This document shows, piece by piece, positions 1-9,132 of a DNA stretch of 64,000 bases. Each line of letters opens with the position of its first letter. Within the stretch, counting starts at the first letter, position 1. This DNA is from Phycisphaerae bacterium (GTDB lineage: Bacteria; Planctomycetota; Phycisphaerae; Phycisphaerales; SM1A02), in NCBI GenBank assembly GCA_002716385.1, contig PBAX01000005.1, positions 1 to 64,000 on the forward strand, written 5' to 3'. The position numbers and the translations under genes are program-made. A model generated the notes under the pieces. The model had not been told where the DNA came from, searched no databases, and saw only the letters and a list, made by a program, of their open reading frames with translations.

Positions 1-717
<717 letters not shown>

Positions 718-750
718 CAATCAGTTCCAACAACCTTCAGCGAAGGTTGA

Positions 751-1230
751 TCATGCTTTCTTGGTTCGAACCCATTTCTTGAGAGGAATCTCAGTGACAC
801 TTCCGCCAGCAGCCTCGATCTTGGCGATCGCCGACTTGGACAGCTTGGCGGCCGTAACGTTGAACTTCTTGGTGATCTCACCATCCCCGAGAATCTTCAG
901 GGGGAGATTCGCATCACGAACGATGCCGAGATTCGAGAGTGTCTCGACCGTGACATCGGCACCATCCTCGACACGTTCCTCGAGAACACGGAGATTGACG
1001 ACGTGATAATGCTTGCGGAAGGCGTTGTTCGTGAAGCCCCGCTTGGGAATTCGACGAGTCCATGTCATCTGGCCACCTTCGAACGAAGGTCGACGGGAAT
1101 AACCGGCTCGGGAACCAGCGCCCTTGTGCCCACGACCGGATGTCTTGCCGAGGCCACTGCCGTGCCCTCGACCGACCCGCTTGCGGGACTGGTGCTTGCC
1201 AACCTTGCTGGTGATGTCGTGGATCATCAT
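751..1230 (-). CDS. rplO: 50S ribosomal protein L15
   Basis: L15 is a late-assembly protein of the large subunit. The 159-residue product begins MMIHDITSKVGKHQSRKRVG and holds the glycine- and basic-rich N-terminal tail (GRGHGSGLGKTSGRGHKG, about residues 20-38) that penetrates 23S rRNA, followed by the globular domain. The start codon overlaps the rpsE stop by 4 bp (ATGA), indicating translational coupling. Normally rpmD (L30) would lie between rpsE and rplO; here the direct overlap leaves no room for it. Two Met codons in tandem make the exact first residue uncertain by one. Confidence 0.97.
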   Translation of the reverse strand: MMIHDITSKVGKHQSRKRVGRGHGSGLGKTSGRGHKGAGSRAGYSRRPSFEGGQMTWTRRIPKRGFTNNAFRKHYHVVNLRVLEERVEDGADVTVETLSNLGIVRDANLPLKILGDGEITKKFNVTAAKLSKSAIAKIEAAGGSVTEIPLKKWVRTKKA

Positions 1231-1847
1231 GATGACGATTCCTCCTTGGAAACTTCCTCGACTGCTTCGTCTTGAGCGGCGGATGCGGATTCACTGCCGC
1301 CCGAGAACGAGTTGCCGCGACGGATGGATTCCTCGACCATCGTCTCACCGAGCTCCACGCCGCGAAGACGCATCGTGTCATCCTTCGATCGCAGGCCGCC
1401 AAGGCCATCGAAGACGGCCTTGCAGAGGTTCTTGGGATTGTTGGAGCCGAAGGATTTCGTCAAGCAGTCCTGGACACCAAGCATCTCGAGCACCGCACGC
1501 ACCGCAGCACCGGCAATGACGCCGGTTCCGGGAGAGGCTGGCAGGAGCCGCACGCGACAGGCACCGAATTTGCCTTCCACCTCATGAGGCAGTGTCCGGC
1601 CCTGAAGCGGATAGACGTGCATGTCACGCTTGGCCTGCTTCTGCGCCTTCTCGATGGCAAGTGGAACCTGATTGGCCTTGCCATACCCGAGCCCCACACG
1701 TCCGTGTCGATCGCCAACGACGACAAGCGACGAGAAACTGAAGCGGCGACCGCCCTTTACCGTCGCAGCCGTGCGATAGACGCCGACCGTCGTTGATTCG
1801 ATTCCACCTGATTCTTCTAGCATCTCAGCCATGGTGTCATTCACCAC
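1227..1847 (-). CDS. rpsE: 30S ribosomal protein S5
   Basis: S5 is part of the decoding and fidelity region of the small subunit. The 206-residue product has the RNA-binding domain signature (VKGGRRFSFSSLVVVGD, then GRVGLGYGKANQVPLAI) near residues 30-65 and the C-terminal domain with GVIAGAAVRAVLEMLGVQD. The C-terminus carries an acidic and serine-rich extension (DEAVEEVSKEESSS) beyond the usual family end. The first codon given is GTG; a second GTG 3 nt later has better spacing from the upstream AGGA, and ATG at 1832 is a third option, so the start is uncertain by up to five residues. It lies 14 bp after rplR. Confidence 0.95.
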   Translation of the reverse strand: MVNDTMAEMLEESGGIESTTVGVYRTAATVKGGRRFSFSSLVVVGDRHGRVGLGYGKANQVPLAIEKAQKQAKRDMHVYPLQGRTLPHEVEGKFGACRVRLLPASPGTGVIAGAAVRAVLEMLGVQDCLTKSFGSNNPKNLCKAVFDGLGGLRSKDDTMRLRGVELGETMVEESIRRGNSFSGGSESASAAQDEAVEEVSKEESSS

Positions 1848-1861
1848 GGTCCTGACTGGAG

Positions 1862-2224
1862 TCAGAACCGCAGACCTCCTTCTCTTGCCGCATCAGCCAA
1901 CGCTTTCACGCGGCCGTGATAGAGATATCCATTTCGATCGAAGACGACATTGGATATGCCGGCACTGGACGCACGCTCGGCCAATCGCTTGCCGACCTCT
2001 GCCGCTGAACCAGCATTTCCACCGTTGGATGGCTTGCCATCCTTCTCGACCGTCGAGGCCGAGCAGATCGTGACACCCTTGAGATCGTCGACGATCTGGG
2101 CATACATGTGCTTGGCACTTCGGAAAACGCACAGACGAGGCCGATCCGGCACGCCCATGACTCGCTTTCGTCGCCCCAGGCGACGTCGCTGTCGTCGAAT
2201 ATTCTTGAGTTTGAGTCGATTCAT
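1862..2224 (-). CDS. rplR: 50S ribosomal protein L18
   Basis: L18 binds 5S rRNA in the central protuberance. The 120-residue product starts [20 protein letters not shown] and contains [22 protein letters not shown] and the C-terminal [20 protein letters not shown] segment typical of L18. The frame stays open upstream into rplF, but the ATG at 2224 has a clear GGAGGG Shine-Dalgarno about 7 nt before it, and the protein has normal family length from there. It sits between rplF and rpsE in the standard spc order. Confidence 0.96.
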   Translation of the reverse strand: MNRLKLKNIRRQRRRLGRRKRVMGVPDRPRLCVFRSAKHMYAQIVDDLKGVTICSASTVEKDGKPSNGGNAGSAAEVGKRLAERASSAGISNVVFDRNGYLYHGRVKALADAAREGGLRF

Positions 2225-2261
2225 CGTAATGGCCCTCCGGCCGAAAAAACCTAATGGCAGC

Positions 2262-2822
2262 CTACGCGCCGAATACCTTGCCCTGCTTGCGGATGATGAC
2301 CTCACCGTCGTAGAGAATGCCCTTGCCGTTGTATGGCTCGGGACGACGCTTGTCACGAATGACCGCGGCGAACTGACCGACGGCATGCTTGTCTGCACCA
2401 GTGATGGTGAGCCTGTTGTTGTTCTCGATCTCCACCTGGACACCTTCGGGAGTCTGCAGATCAATCGGATGGCAGTAGCCGATGTTCAACTGGACGTTCT
2501 TGCCCTGAAGCTTGGCATTCCAGCCAACACCGACGATGTTCAGCTTCTTGACGAAGCCCTCCGAAACACCCGTCACCATGTTCTGGATTCTGGCTCGCGT
2601 GGTGCCCCAATGTGCACGCTGATCCCGACGCCCCATGTCGGACTCCGGAATGGAGCATTGGATCTTCTTGTCGCCTTCATCGAAATTGACGGAAACACCC
2701 TCGACCCACTCGAACTTCAGATCACCCTTGGGACCCGAAACACCGATAGATCTGGCCCGGTCATCAAGCTTGATGTTGACGCCGGAAGGCACGTTGATTG
2801 GTTTCTTACCGATCCTGGACAT
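2262..2822 (-). CDS. rplF: 50S ribosomal protein L6
   Basis: L6 lies near the GTPase-associated centre of the large subunit. The 186-residue product starts [20 protein letters not shown], the expected N-terminus, and contains the second-domain motif [20 protein letters not shown] near residue 110 and the C-terminal [21 protein letters not shown] segment. Length and both domains are normal. It is 26 bp downstream of rpsH and 37 bp upstream of rplR. Confidence 0.97.
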   Translation of the reverse strand: MSRIGKKPINVPSGVNIKLDDRARSIGVSGPKGDLKFEWVEGVSVNFDEGDKKIQCSIPESDMGRRDQRAHWGTTRARIQNMVTGVSEGFVKKLNIVGVGWNAKLQGKNVQLNIGYCHPIDLQTPEGVQVEIENNNRLTITGADKHAVGQFAAVIRDKRRPEPYNGKGILYDGEVIIRKQGKVFGA

Positions 2823-2848
2823 AACACTTTCCTCGGGACATCGCCCGT

Positions 2849-3250
2849 CTAGGAAACAATGGCGACCAACTCACCGCCAACCTTTTCTTCACGACAACGA
2901 CGATCACTCATAACGCCCTTGCTTGTCGATACAACTGCAATGCCGAGTCCCTGAAGCGGGCGTGGCAATTCATCGACCTTCTTGTACACACGGCAACCGG
3001 GCTTGGAGACACGATCGATGGATCGAATCACGTCCTCACCACGTGGTCCGTACTTGAGGTCGACACGAAGAACACCATCACGGCCGTTATCCATGATTTC
3101 AAAGTGGTTGATGTACCCCTCTTCAAGAAGCACCTTCGCAACACCACGGTTCAGGCGGTTATTGAGACAACGCACGTCATCACTTCGATTCCGGACAGCG
3201 TTCCGGATTCGAGTCAACATGTCTGCAGTCAAGTCCTGTTGTGACATCAT
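2849..3250 (-). CDS. rpsH: 30S ribosomal protein S8
   Basis: S8 is a primary 16S rRNA binder, and in some bacteria represses the spc operon. The 133-residue product begins MMSQQDLTADMLTRIRNAVR and ends with the canonical segment GIAVVSTSKGVMSDRRCREE followed by KVGGELVAIVS. The conserved STSKG motif is present. It is in its normal position between rpsN and rplF. I could not recognise an S8-binding-like mRNA hairpin by eye. Confidence 0.97.
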   Translation of the reverse strand: MMSQQDLTADMLTRIRNAVRNRSDDVRCLNNRLNRGVAKVLLEEGYINHFEIMDNGRDGVLRVDLKYGPRGEDVIRSIDRVSKPGCRVYKKVDELPRPLQGLGIAVVSTSKGVMSDRRCREEKVGGELVAIVS

Positions 3251-3290
3251 TCGCTCCTGATCGAGACACTCATGTGCCTCATGGTGAGAT

Positions 3291-3476
3291 TCACCAACTA
3301 GCCTTACGCATTCCTGGGATCTTGCCCTGCAACGCCAATTCCCTCAGCACGATTCTGCTGACACCGAACTTCCGATACACCCCCCGGCTACGGCCGGTGA
3401 TCTGGCACCGGTTACGCTTGCGCGTAGAGAACTTGGGGGTCTTATTCATTCGTGCGAAGACTCGTTTACTTGCCAT
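3291..3476 (-). CDS. rpsN: 30S ribosomal protein S14, short form without zinc cysteines
   Basis: S14 is in the head of the small subunit. The 61-residue product starts [20 protein letters not shown] and ends [17 protein letters not shown], the exact layout of the short (type Z) S14. The four zinc-ligand cysteines of that class (CxxC-x12-CxxC) are not intact: the first pair reads CQIT and the second reads VSRI, leaving one Cys. It is therefore a short, C-minus S14. The gene lies between rplE and rpsH as in other spc operons. The frame and ends are clear, so this is natural divergence rather than damage. Confidence 0.95.
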   Translation of the reverse strand: MASKRVFARMNKTPKFSTRKRNRCQITGRSRGVYRKFGVSRIVLRELALQGKIPGMRKASW

Positions 3477-3499
3477 CTGGCTGAATCCCTTCCGTTTCC

Positions 3500-4078
3500 T
3501 CAGTCATCCTTGCGTTCGAACGGCATGCCCAGCTCCTCGAGAAGGAACCGGCTCATCTCCGGATTGGAACGCTCAAAGCAGATATTTACATTCATTCCAT
3601 GCGAGAACGAGACCTGGGCCATGTTGATCTCAGGCCAGATGGCCTGCTCGGTGAGCCCGATCGAGTAGTTGCCCGCCTTGTCAAAGGCACCGCCCTTGAC
3701 ACCTCTGAAGTCGCGGATTCGCGGCATGGCGAGGTTCATGAGTCGGTCCAGGAAGTGCCACATGCGATCACGGCGAACAGTCACCATGTAACCGGATGGG
3801 GCACCTTCACGAACCTTGAAGTTGGCCACTGATTTCTTGGCCAGTCGCAGCACCGGTCGTTGACCGGAAATCTGTGTCAGAGTCGAAACGACCGTATCGG
3901 CGATGTCCTGCTTGAGCTTCTGGTTCTCAAGATGACGGCCAATACCAACATTGACCACGATCTTGCTCATTCGAGGCAGCTGCAGGACGTTCTTCAGGCC
4001 AAACTTCTCCATGAGCTTTGGCATGATCTCGTCTTGATACTTGGCTTCGAGCCGTGTCTTGGTCTTTTGAGCAACCAT
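3500..4078 (-). CDS. rplE: 50S ribosomal protein L5
   Basis: L5 binds 5S rRNA and contacts the P-site tRNA. The 192-residue product shows the family signature [14 protein letters not shown] near residue 35, followed by LEDxxK-like and TGQRP-type segments ([20 protein letters not shown]), then [21 protein letters not shown] and the C-terminal [12 protein letters not shown]. It is slightly longer than the usual 180 residues because of the N- and C-terminal ends. It sits 26 bp downstream of rplX and 23 bp upstream of rpsN. Confidence 0.97.
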   Translation of the reverse strand: MVAQKTKTRLEAKYQDEIMPKLMEKFGLKNVLQLPRMSKIVVNVGIGRHLENQKLKQDIADTVVSTLTQISGQRPVLRLAKKSVANFKVREGAPSGYMVTVRRDRMWHFLDRLMNLAMPRIRDFRGVKGGAFDKAGNYSIGLTEQAIWPEINMAQVSFSHGMNVNICFERSNPEMSRFLLEELGMPFERKDD

Positions 4079-4104
4079 TTGTGGAATCCTCCTGCCAACC
4101 AGCC

Positions 4105-4437
4105 TCAGCGACGTGGGCCGCGAAGCGTGTGCAGTTCCTTGCCACCGCGAACGGCGACTCTCACCTTTGATCCATCGGACTTCTCCTCGAACCGAACTCG
4201 AGAAGGCCGACCGTCAACCGCGGGGCTGACATTACTGATATGAATCGGCATCTCCTTGCGCAACAGTCCGCCCTGCGGATTCTGCTGTGTCGGCTTGAGA
4301 TGACGGGTCCTTATATTGACACCCTGCACGACAACTCGATCGTCACTCGTGATCACACGAAGGACTTCGCCGACCTTGCCAGCGTCGTTGCCTGCCGTCA
4401 CCACGACGGTGTCACCTTTTTTCACGTGCCGAGCCAT
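4105..4437 (-). CDS. rplX: 50S ribosomal protein L24
   Basis: L24 initiates large-subunit assembly. The 110-residue product starts MARHVKKGDTVVVTAGNDAG, with the KOW motif near residues 5-30 and GVNIRTRHLKPTQQNPQGG, the normal L24 core. A TTG three codons upstream is also in frame, but the GGAGGT Shine-Dalgarno lies 8 nt before ATG 4437 and directly abuts that TTG, so ATG is chosen. It begins one base after the rplN stop. Confidence 0.96.
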   Translation of the reverse strand: MARHVKKGDTVVVTAGNDAGKVGEVLRVITSDDRVVVQGVNIRTRHLKPTQQNPQGGLLRKEMPIHISNVSPAVDGRPSRVRFEEKSDGSKVRVAVRGGKELHTLRGPRR

Positions 4438-4438
4438 G

Positions 4439-4822
4439 TCAAACAACCTCCGAAGCGAGGGATACGATCTTCATGTAATTGCGTTCACGCAGCTCACGGG
4501 CGACCGCTCCGAAGATGCGCGTGCCTGCAGGATTGCCTTCCTTCAGGATGACGCATGCATTCGAGTCGAAACGGACATAGGAGCCGTCTTTTCTGCGTGT
4601 CGGGTACTTGGTACGGACAATGACGGCCCGGACGATATCGCCCGGTCGCACTGCTGAATTGGGAAGCGACTTCTTGACGGAACCAACCACCATGTCGCCA
4701 ATGCCGGCTGTTCGCCGAGTGTAACGACCACGAGCGGTCGAGCCGCCCAGGACACCGATCACGTTGATGATCTTGGCGCCGCTGTTGTCAGCCACTTCGA
4801 TTCTCGATTCCTTCTGGATCAT
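4439..4822 (-). CDS. rplN: 50S ribosomal protein L14
   Basis: L14 sits at the subunit interface and binds silencing factor RsfS. The 127-residue product starts [20 protein letters not shown], with the conserved NSGAK motif, the VKKSLP...[12 protein letters not shown] segment and a C-terminus close to family consensus ([20 protein letters not shown]). A normal L14 has about 122 residues; here a short insertion follows the [15 protein letters not shown] stretch. It lies between rpsQ and rplX. Confidence 0.97.
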   Translation of the reverse strand: MIQKESRIEVADNSGAKIINVIGVLGGSTARGRYTRRTAGIGDMVVGSVKKSLPNSAVRPGDIVRAVIVRTKYPTRRKDGSYVRFDSNACVILKEGNPAGTRIFGAVARELRERNYMKIVSLASEVV

Positions 4823-4871
4823 GACATCAATCCTGCAACTTCTTGTTGCCTCTCCGCCTTGCGACGGTCAA

Positions 4872-5156
4872 TCAAGCCTCTTGCGAAGCAGCCTCTACGA
4901 CGCGGACGAGCGTCCACGATTTGGTCTTCGAAATCGGACGACATTCGACGATCTCAACACGATCACCGACCTTCGCCGCATTGTCCTCATCGTGCACATG
5001 GATACGGGTACGCTTTCGGATGTACTTGCCGTACTTCTCGTGCTTGACGAGGTAGTTGATAGCCACGGTGCACGACTTGTCCCGCTTGTCGGAATCTACG
5101 AGTCCGATTCGGCGAGCGGCCGTGTCCGAAACAGAAATATCCTTGAGATGGCTCAT
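4872..5156 (-). CDS. rpsQ: 30S ribosomal protein S17
   Basis: S17 is an early-assembly OB-fold protein of the small subunit. The 94-residue product contains [20 protein letters not shown], the [20 protein letters not shown] core and [20 protein letters not shown], all diagnostic of S17. Its start overlaps the rpmC stop by 4 bp. The position after rpmC and before rplN is standard. Confidence 0.96.
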   Translation of the reverse strand: MSHLKDISVSDTAARRIGLVDSDKRDKSCTVAINYLVKHEKYGKYIRKRTRIHVHDEDNAAKVGDRVEIVECRPISKTKSWTLVRVVEAASQEA

Positions 5157-5359
5157 GAGCTGGCCCCTGCACGCATCCGCTTCTCTGTGAGCAAACGCGC
5201 AATATCCTTCTTGATTCGCTTGAACTGTGAGGTGTCCTGAATACGCTCGGTAACCCTCTGGCTCTCAAGCTCGAAGAGCTTGCGTCGCAACTGGAGGACC
5301 TCGATGTCCAGTTCATCCGTTCCCAACTTGTGCACGTTTCGTGGTTTCATGCTTCTCAT
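5153..5359 (-). CDS. rpmC: 50S ribosomal protein L29
   Basis: L29 is a two-helix protein at the polypeptide exit tunnel. The 68-residue product has the family pattern [20 protein letters not shown] followed by [23 protein letters not shown]. The start could be at the first Met (5359) or at the Met four codons in (MKPRNV); both are consistent with family length. The stop overlaps the rpsQ start by 4 bp. Lies downstream of rplP. Confidence 0.95.
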   Translation of the reverse strand: MRSMKPRNVHKLGTDELDIEVLQLRRKLFELESQRVTERIQDTSQFKRIKKDIARLLTEKRMRAGASS

Positions 5360-5387
5360 CGCTCCCGGGCATCAGCCCGCAGCCGGA

Positions 5388-5807
5388 TCACACCGACAGT
5401 CGTTTCCCCACGAACCGGCAACGCACCGGCATCTTGCGGGCGATGCGGGCCAGTGCCCGCTTCGCGAGATCCTCCGGAACACCGGAGATCTCGTACAGAA
5501 TCGTTCCAGGCTTCACACGTGCTGCCCAGTAGTCGACATCCGCCTTTCCCTTACCCATTCGAGTTTCCAAGGGCTTCTTGGAGATGGGCTTGTCGGGAAA
5601 GATCCGGATGACAACCTTGCCTTCTCTACGGAGGAAGTGCTGTGCGGCGATACGCCCGGCCTCGATCTGCCTGGCACTCACCCAATGCGGTTCCAGTGCC
5701 TGAAGACCGTAGTCGCCGAAGGCGACATAGTTCCCGCGACTAGCGCGCGTCTTCATGTTGCCGCGCATCTGCTTGCGGAACTTAACTCGTTTGGGCATTC
5801 GGGGCAT
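5388..5807 (-). CDS. rplP: 50S ribosomal protein L16
   Basis: L16 is near the peptidyl transferase centre and contacts A-site tRNA. The 139-residue product starts MPRMPKRVKFRKQMRGNMKT and holds GDYGLQALEPHWVSARQIEA with the conserved residues of L16, RIFPDKPISKKPLETRMGKG near residue 75, and WAARVKPGTILYEISGV. Length is normal. It lies 59 bp downstream of rpsC. Confidence 0.97.
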   Translation of the reverse strand: MPRMPKRVKFRKQMRGNMKTRASRGNYVAFGDYGLQALEPHWVSARQIEAGRIAAQHFLRREGKVVIRIFPDKPISKKPLETRMGKGKADVDYWAARVKPGTILYEISGVPEDLAKRALARIARKMPVRCRFVGKRLSV

Positions 5808-5866
5808 CGTTCGTACTCCAACAACAGTCGATGATCAGCTCAACGACGGTTCTTCCTCATCCTTGA

Positions 5867-6571
5867 TCAGTGGCGTCCTCGCGCTCGTGCGCGACCACCA
5901 GCTGCCTTCGATTCAAGTTCGTCCTCATCCTGTCCGGTGTACATGCCCTTGTAGATCCAGACCCGGACACCGATGGTCCCGTAGGTCGTATGGCTGGGCA
6001 CGTTCGCATAGTCGACATTCGCCTGAAGCGTCGACAGCGGGATGGATCCGAGGCGAGTCACGAATGTTCGCGACATCTCAGCACCACCCAGTCGACCGGC
6101 AACCGAGATCCTCACACCGAGCGCGCCCGCCTGCATGGCGGCCTCGCATCGCTGCTTGAGGAGTCGACGGAAATTGGCTCGTTTCTTCATCTGCTCGGCG
6201 ATGGCTTCCGCCACGAGGTGAGCATTGGTATCGGGGCTTCGAATCTCAATGATCTGGATCTGGACCTTTCGGCCAGTCAATGCCTGAAGATCGTTCGTCA
6301 GCTTCTCGATCTCGGTACCCTTGGGGCCGATCACGAGTCCTGGACGAGCCGTCTTGAGGATGATCTTGAGTTCCTCACGCGTGCGCTCGATGTGAATGTC
6401 CGAGACCGCCGCAAAAGGTGGCGTTCGGTTCAATCGCTTGTCGCAATACTGGCGAATTCGGTAGTCCTCCACCAGAAGCTCCGCAAAGAGCGCCTTGGGG
6501 GCATACCAGCGAGACTTGTGGGCCTCGGTGATACCGACTCGGAATCCGAAGGGATGTACTTTCTGTCCCAT
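5867..6571 (-). CDS. rpsC: 30S ribosomal protein S3
   Basis: S3 lines the mRNA entry site and has helicase function. The 234-residue product starts MGQKVHPFGFRVGITEAHKS, has the KH-domain segment ARPGLVIGPKGTEIEKLTND near residues 75-95 and the C-terminal S3 domain with GVRISVAGRLGGAEMSRTFV. It ends in an Arg/Ala-rich tail (AAGGRARARGRH). The gene is 3 bp downstream of rplV, consistent with coupled translation. Confidence 0.97.
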   Translation of the reverse strand: MGQKVHPFGFRVGITEAHKSRWYAPKALFAELLVEDYRIRQYCDKRLNRTPPFAAVSDIHIERTREELKIILKTARPGLVIGPKGTEIEKLTNDLQALTGRKVQIQIIEIRSPDTNAHLVAEAIAEQMKKRANFRRLLKQRCEAAMQAGALGVRISVAGRLGGAEMSRTFVTRLGSIPLSTLQANVDYANVPSHTTYGTIGVRVWIYKGMYTGQDEDELESKAAGGRARARGRH

Positions 6572-6574
6572 GGA

Positions 6575-6907
6575 TCAGTTCCCTTCCTCGAGAACAATGT
6601 GAAGATGACTGGTTCGCTTGCGGATCGGATGGGCACGGCCTCGATCCTTGGGGCGGAATCGCTTGATCGTGCGACCCTCGTCTACCCAGCTTTTCTGAAC
6701 ATACAGACGCTCGAGATCCGCCTCGCCCTCTTCAGCGTTCGCGATGGCAGACTTGAGAACGGCCTTGAGGTACCAAGCACCTCGCTTCTTGCTGAACTCG
6801 AGTGAATTCAAGGCTTCATCAATTCGCATGCCCCGAATCAAGTCGGCTACCAGCCGGGCTTTTCTCGGTGCGATGCGGGCGAATTTGTGACTTGCTTGAT
6901 AGGCCAT
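6575..6907 (-). CDS. rplV: 50S ribosomal protein L22
   Basis: L22 lines the exit tunnel, and its extended loop is a macrolide and stall-peptide contact. The 110-residue product has the family layout: RIAPRKARLVADLIRGM near residue 10, then ALNSLEFSKKRGAWYLKAVL and the C-terminal RFRPKDRGRAHPIRKRTSHL loop. Length is normal and no loop truncation is visible. Lies between rpsS and rpsC. Confidence 0.97.
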   Translation of the reverse strand: MAYQASHKFARIAPRKARLVADLIRGMRIDEALNSLEFSKKRGAWYLKAVLKSAIANAEEGEADLERLYVQKSWVDEGRTIKRFRPKDRGRAHPIRKRTSHLHIVLEEGN

Positions 6908-6935
6908 GACGTGGCTCCAGAATCAGGCAGGACGA

Positions 6936-7217
6936 TCAACGTCCGGCCTTGATGCCTTCCTTCTTGTTGGTGTGACCACGGAATGTGCGAGTGATCGAAA
7001 ACTCGCCGAGCTTGTGCCCGACCATGTCCTCGGTGACAAAGACGTCAGTAAACGAACGACCGTTATGTACCTGGAAGGTGTGACCGACGAACTCCGGCAC
7101 GATTGTGCAGGCCCGTGCCCAGGTACGGATCGGCTTCTTGGAGCCTCCCTCCTGCGCCATGACCTTTCGGTACAGCTTCTCGTCTACATACGGTCCTTTT
7201 TTCAGCGATCGTCCCAT
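6936..7217 (-). CDS. rpsS: 30S ribosomal protein S19
   Basis: S19 is in the small-subunit head near the A site and bridges to L5. The 93-residue product starts [19 protein letters not shown], the near-invariant N-terminus, and carries [20 protein letters not shown] and [17 protein letters not shown]. It is in its normal position after rplB, with a 70-bp gap that contains no further gene. Confidence 0.97.
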   Translation of the reverse strand: MGRSLKKGPYVDEKLYRKVMAQEGGSKKPIRTWARACTIVPEFVGHTFQVHNGRSFTDVFVTEDMVGHKLGEFSITRTFRGHTNKKEGIKAGR

Positions 7218-7287
7218 TAGCCTTATCCGTTTCCTTGTGTCCGGGCCCCTGTCATAGAAGCCTCTTGATGGACGCTCTTCTCACTAC

Positions 7288-8142
7288 TCAGAGTTTCAAC
7301 TGTCCGTAACGCTTGCTCTTACGACGTCTCAGGATCCTGGCATCGGAAGCCTTGCCACGAGGTCTTGTACGACCACCCTTCGACTTGACGCCCGATGCAC
7401 TGGCTGGTGTACGACCACCCTTGGATCGACCTTCACCACCACCCAGCGGGTGGACATCATGGCTCTTCGCCATACCGCGGACCTTCGGCTTGCGACCAAG
7501 CCATCGATTGCGTCCGGCCTTGCCCAGCTTCACGAGCTGGTGATCGGTATTCCCAACCTGGCCAAGCGTGGCTCGGCAATTGATCGAGATCTGACGAATT
7601 TCACCGGAAGGGAGCACGATGGTTGCCCAGCGGCCTTCCTTGTTGGTCAACTGGCCATAGCTGCCGGCCGAGCGACATACGCTGGCACCCTTGCCTGGCT
7701 CGAGCTCGATGGCATGAACCTGCAGACCGGTTGGAATGAATTCCAGCGGCATGCAGCAACCCGGGTTTGGCTCGATGGCCGAATTGCTGCTGAGCACTTC
7801 GTCATCGACATTGAGCCCGATTGGATGAAGGATGTAGCGACGTTCGCCGTCTGCATATTCGATCAGAGCGATGTGGCAGGTTCGGTTCGGATCGTATTCG
7901 ATGCCGATGACCTTGCCGACCACGTCATCCTTGCGACGCTTGAAGTCGATGACTCGATAGCGACGCTTGTGACCACCACCGCGACCTCGCACGGTGATCT
8001 TACCCTGGTTGTTGCGGCCACCCTTCTTGTTGAGCGGACGAAGAAGAGACTTCTCTGGACTCTTCTTGGTCACCTCGACATGAATATTGACCGACGAATT
8101 TCGTCGTCCATTGGTCGTTGGCTTGTGTACTCGAATCGCCAT
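7288..8142 (-). CDS. rplB: 50S ribosomal protein L2
   Basis: L2 is required for subunit joining and peptidyl transfer. The 284-residue product starts MAIRVHKPTTNGRRNSSVNI and contains the family segments GRNNQGKITVRGRGGGHKRR and GNTDHQLVKLGKAGRNRWLG. The C-terminal signature, usually PVDHPHGGGEGR, reads DVHPLGGGEGR here: the first His of the HPxGGG motif is retained, the second is Leu, and the residues before it differ. The frame extends 21 codons upstream into rplW; the internal ATG at 8142 matches normal L2 N-termini, though no strong Shine-Dalgarno is visible. Confidence 0.96.
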   Translation of the reverse strand: MAIRVHKPTTNGRRNSSVNIHVEVTKKSPEKSLLRPLNKKGGRNNQGKITVRGRGGGHKRRYRVIDFKRRKDDVVGKVIGIEYDPNRTCHIALIEYADGERRYILHPIGLNVDDEVLSSNSAIEPNPGCCMPLEFIPTGLQVHAIELEPGKGASVCRSAGSYGQLTNKEGRWATIVLPSGEIRQISINCRATLGQVGNTDHQLVKLGKAGRNRWLGRKPKVRGMAKSHDVHPLGGGEGRSKGGRTPASASGVKSKGGRTRPRGKASDARILRRRKSKRYGQLKL

Positions 8143-8191
8143 GGTGCTCGTACGGACCGGAACACGCCCGGTGCCGTCTCCTGCTGTTCGA

Positions 8192-8473
8192 TCAGAACAG
8201 TTCAATCCTGTCGTCTGGGTGAATCTTCACGATGGCCCGCTTGGTCTCGGGCGTCTTCCAATAGCCATGCCGGCCACGTCTCTGCTGTCCCTTGCGATTC
8301 TGAATCGCAACGCCCTGCACACGAACACCGTAGAGCTCCTCGACAGCCGCCTTCACATCGGCCTTCCGGGCCTGTGGGCAGATCTCGAAGGTGTGACGGT
8401 TGAACGTCCCGGAGGCGAATGCCGCCTTCTCGGTTACCACTGGACGACGAATGACCCTTGTTGCAAGCATCAC
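8192..8473 (-). CDS. rplW: 50S ribosomal protein L23
   Basis: L23 sits at the tunnel exit and docks trigger factor and SRP. The 93-residue product contains RVIRRPVVTEKAAFAS at the N-terminus and the C-terminal core with VKAAVEELYGVRVQGVAIQN and RRGRHGYWKTPETKRAIVKI, typical of bacterial L23. The start overlaps the rplD stop by 4 bp. Length and order are normal. Confidence 0.96.
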   Translation of the reverse strand: MMLATRVIRRPVVTEKAAFASGTFNRHTFEICPQARKADVKAAVEELYGVRVQGVAIQNRKGQQRRGRHGYWKTPETKRAIVKIHPDDRIELF

Positions 8474-9132
8474 GCAGCCTCCTGGTTGTCATCGCTGAAG
8501 CAGGTTCCGTTGAGGAAGGCTTCCAGGGAAGCTCGATCGACAACGAGATACCGATGGTTCAGCAGTTCGAATGCATTAAGTTGATCGATGCGGATGGTGT
8601 CGACGTTCTCGAGATTTCGAGCAGACAACGCCGCATTTCGGTTATCAGGCGCCACAGCGATGAGGCAGGTTCGATCGATGCCGTTGGCCTCAAGCGTTCC
8701 CTTCAGGTCCCGCGTCTTGGGCTCGGACATCTCGAGCGAATCCAGGCACTTCACCTCGCTGTCGACCAGCTTGGCCAGAAGGGCGTTCCGATTGGCCAGC
8801 TGACGCATGCGGCGAGGCATCTTCTGACGCCACTTGCCGGTATTTGCGTCCTTGGCAAATGCGACACCACCACCCTTTCGGACAACGGTTCTCGCGTTGC
8901 CTACACGGGCGTTACCAGTTCCCTTTTGCCTATAGAGCTTGCGGGTGGAGCCTTTGACCATTCCGCGACTCTTCGTTCGAGCCGCACCTATGCGACGGTT
9001 CGCGTGGAACATCACGTAGGCCTGCTTGAGCAGGGACGGACGGACCTCGTTTCCGAGGCTGGCTTCGTCGATCTGGATCGTATCGACTTTCTTTCCCGTC
9101 TTGTCTGTTACGGGTAGTTCAATCATCGTCAT
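8470..9132 (-). CDS. rplD: 50S ribosomal protein L4
   Basis: L4 is a tunnel-wall protein and in enterobacteria autoregulates the S10 operon. The 220-residue product has a globular domain and the long basic loop ARTKSRGMVKGSTRKLYRQK followed by GTGNARVGNARTVVRKGGG near residues 55-90, as in all L4. The C-terminal half contains NAALSARNLENVDTIRIDQL. It is separated from rplC by an unusually long 205-bp gap. Whether L4 regulates this operon cannot be told from sequence. Confidence 0.96.
   Translation of the reverse strand: MTMIELPVTDKTGKKVDTIQIDEASLGNEVRPSLLKQAYVMFHANRRIGAARTKSRGMVKGSTRKLYRQKGTGNARVGNARTVVRKGGGVAFAKDANTGKWRQKMPRRMRQLANRNALLAKLVDSEVKCLDSLEMSEPKTRDLKGTLEANGIDRTCLIAVAPDNRNAALSARNLENVDTIRIDQLNAFELLNHRYLVVDRASLEAFLNGTCFSDDNQEAA

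Noticed and set aside
5870-6805. 311-codon plus-strand frame over rpsC and rplV
   Set aside because: The minus strand encodes S3 and L22 with full family signatures; the plus frame has no family resemblance.
7450-8403. 317-codon plus-strand frame over rplB and rplW
   Set aside because: Antisense to L2 and L23, whose signatures are unambiguous.
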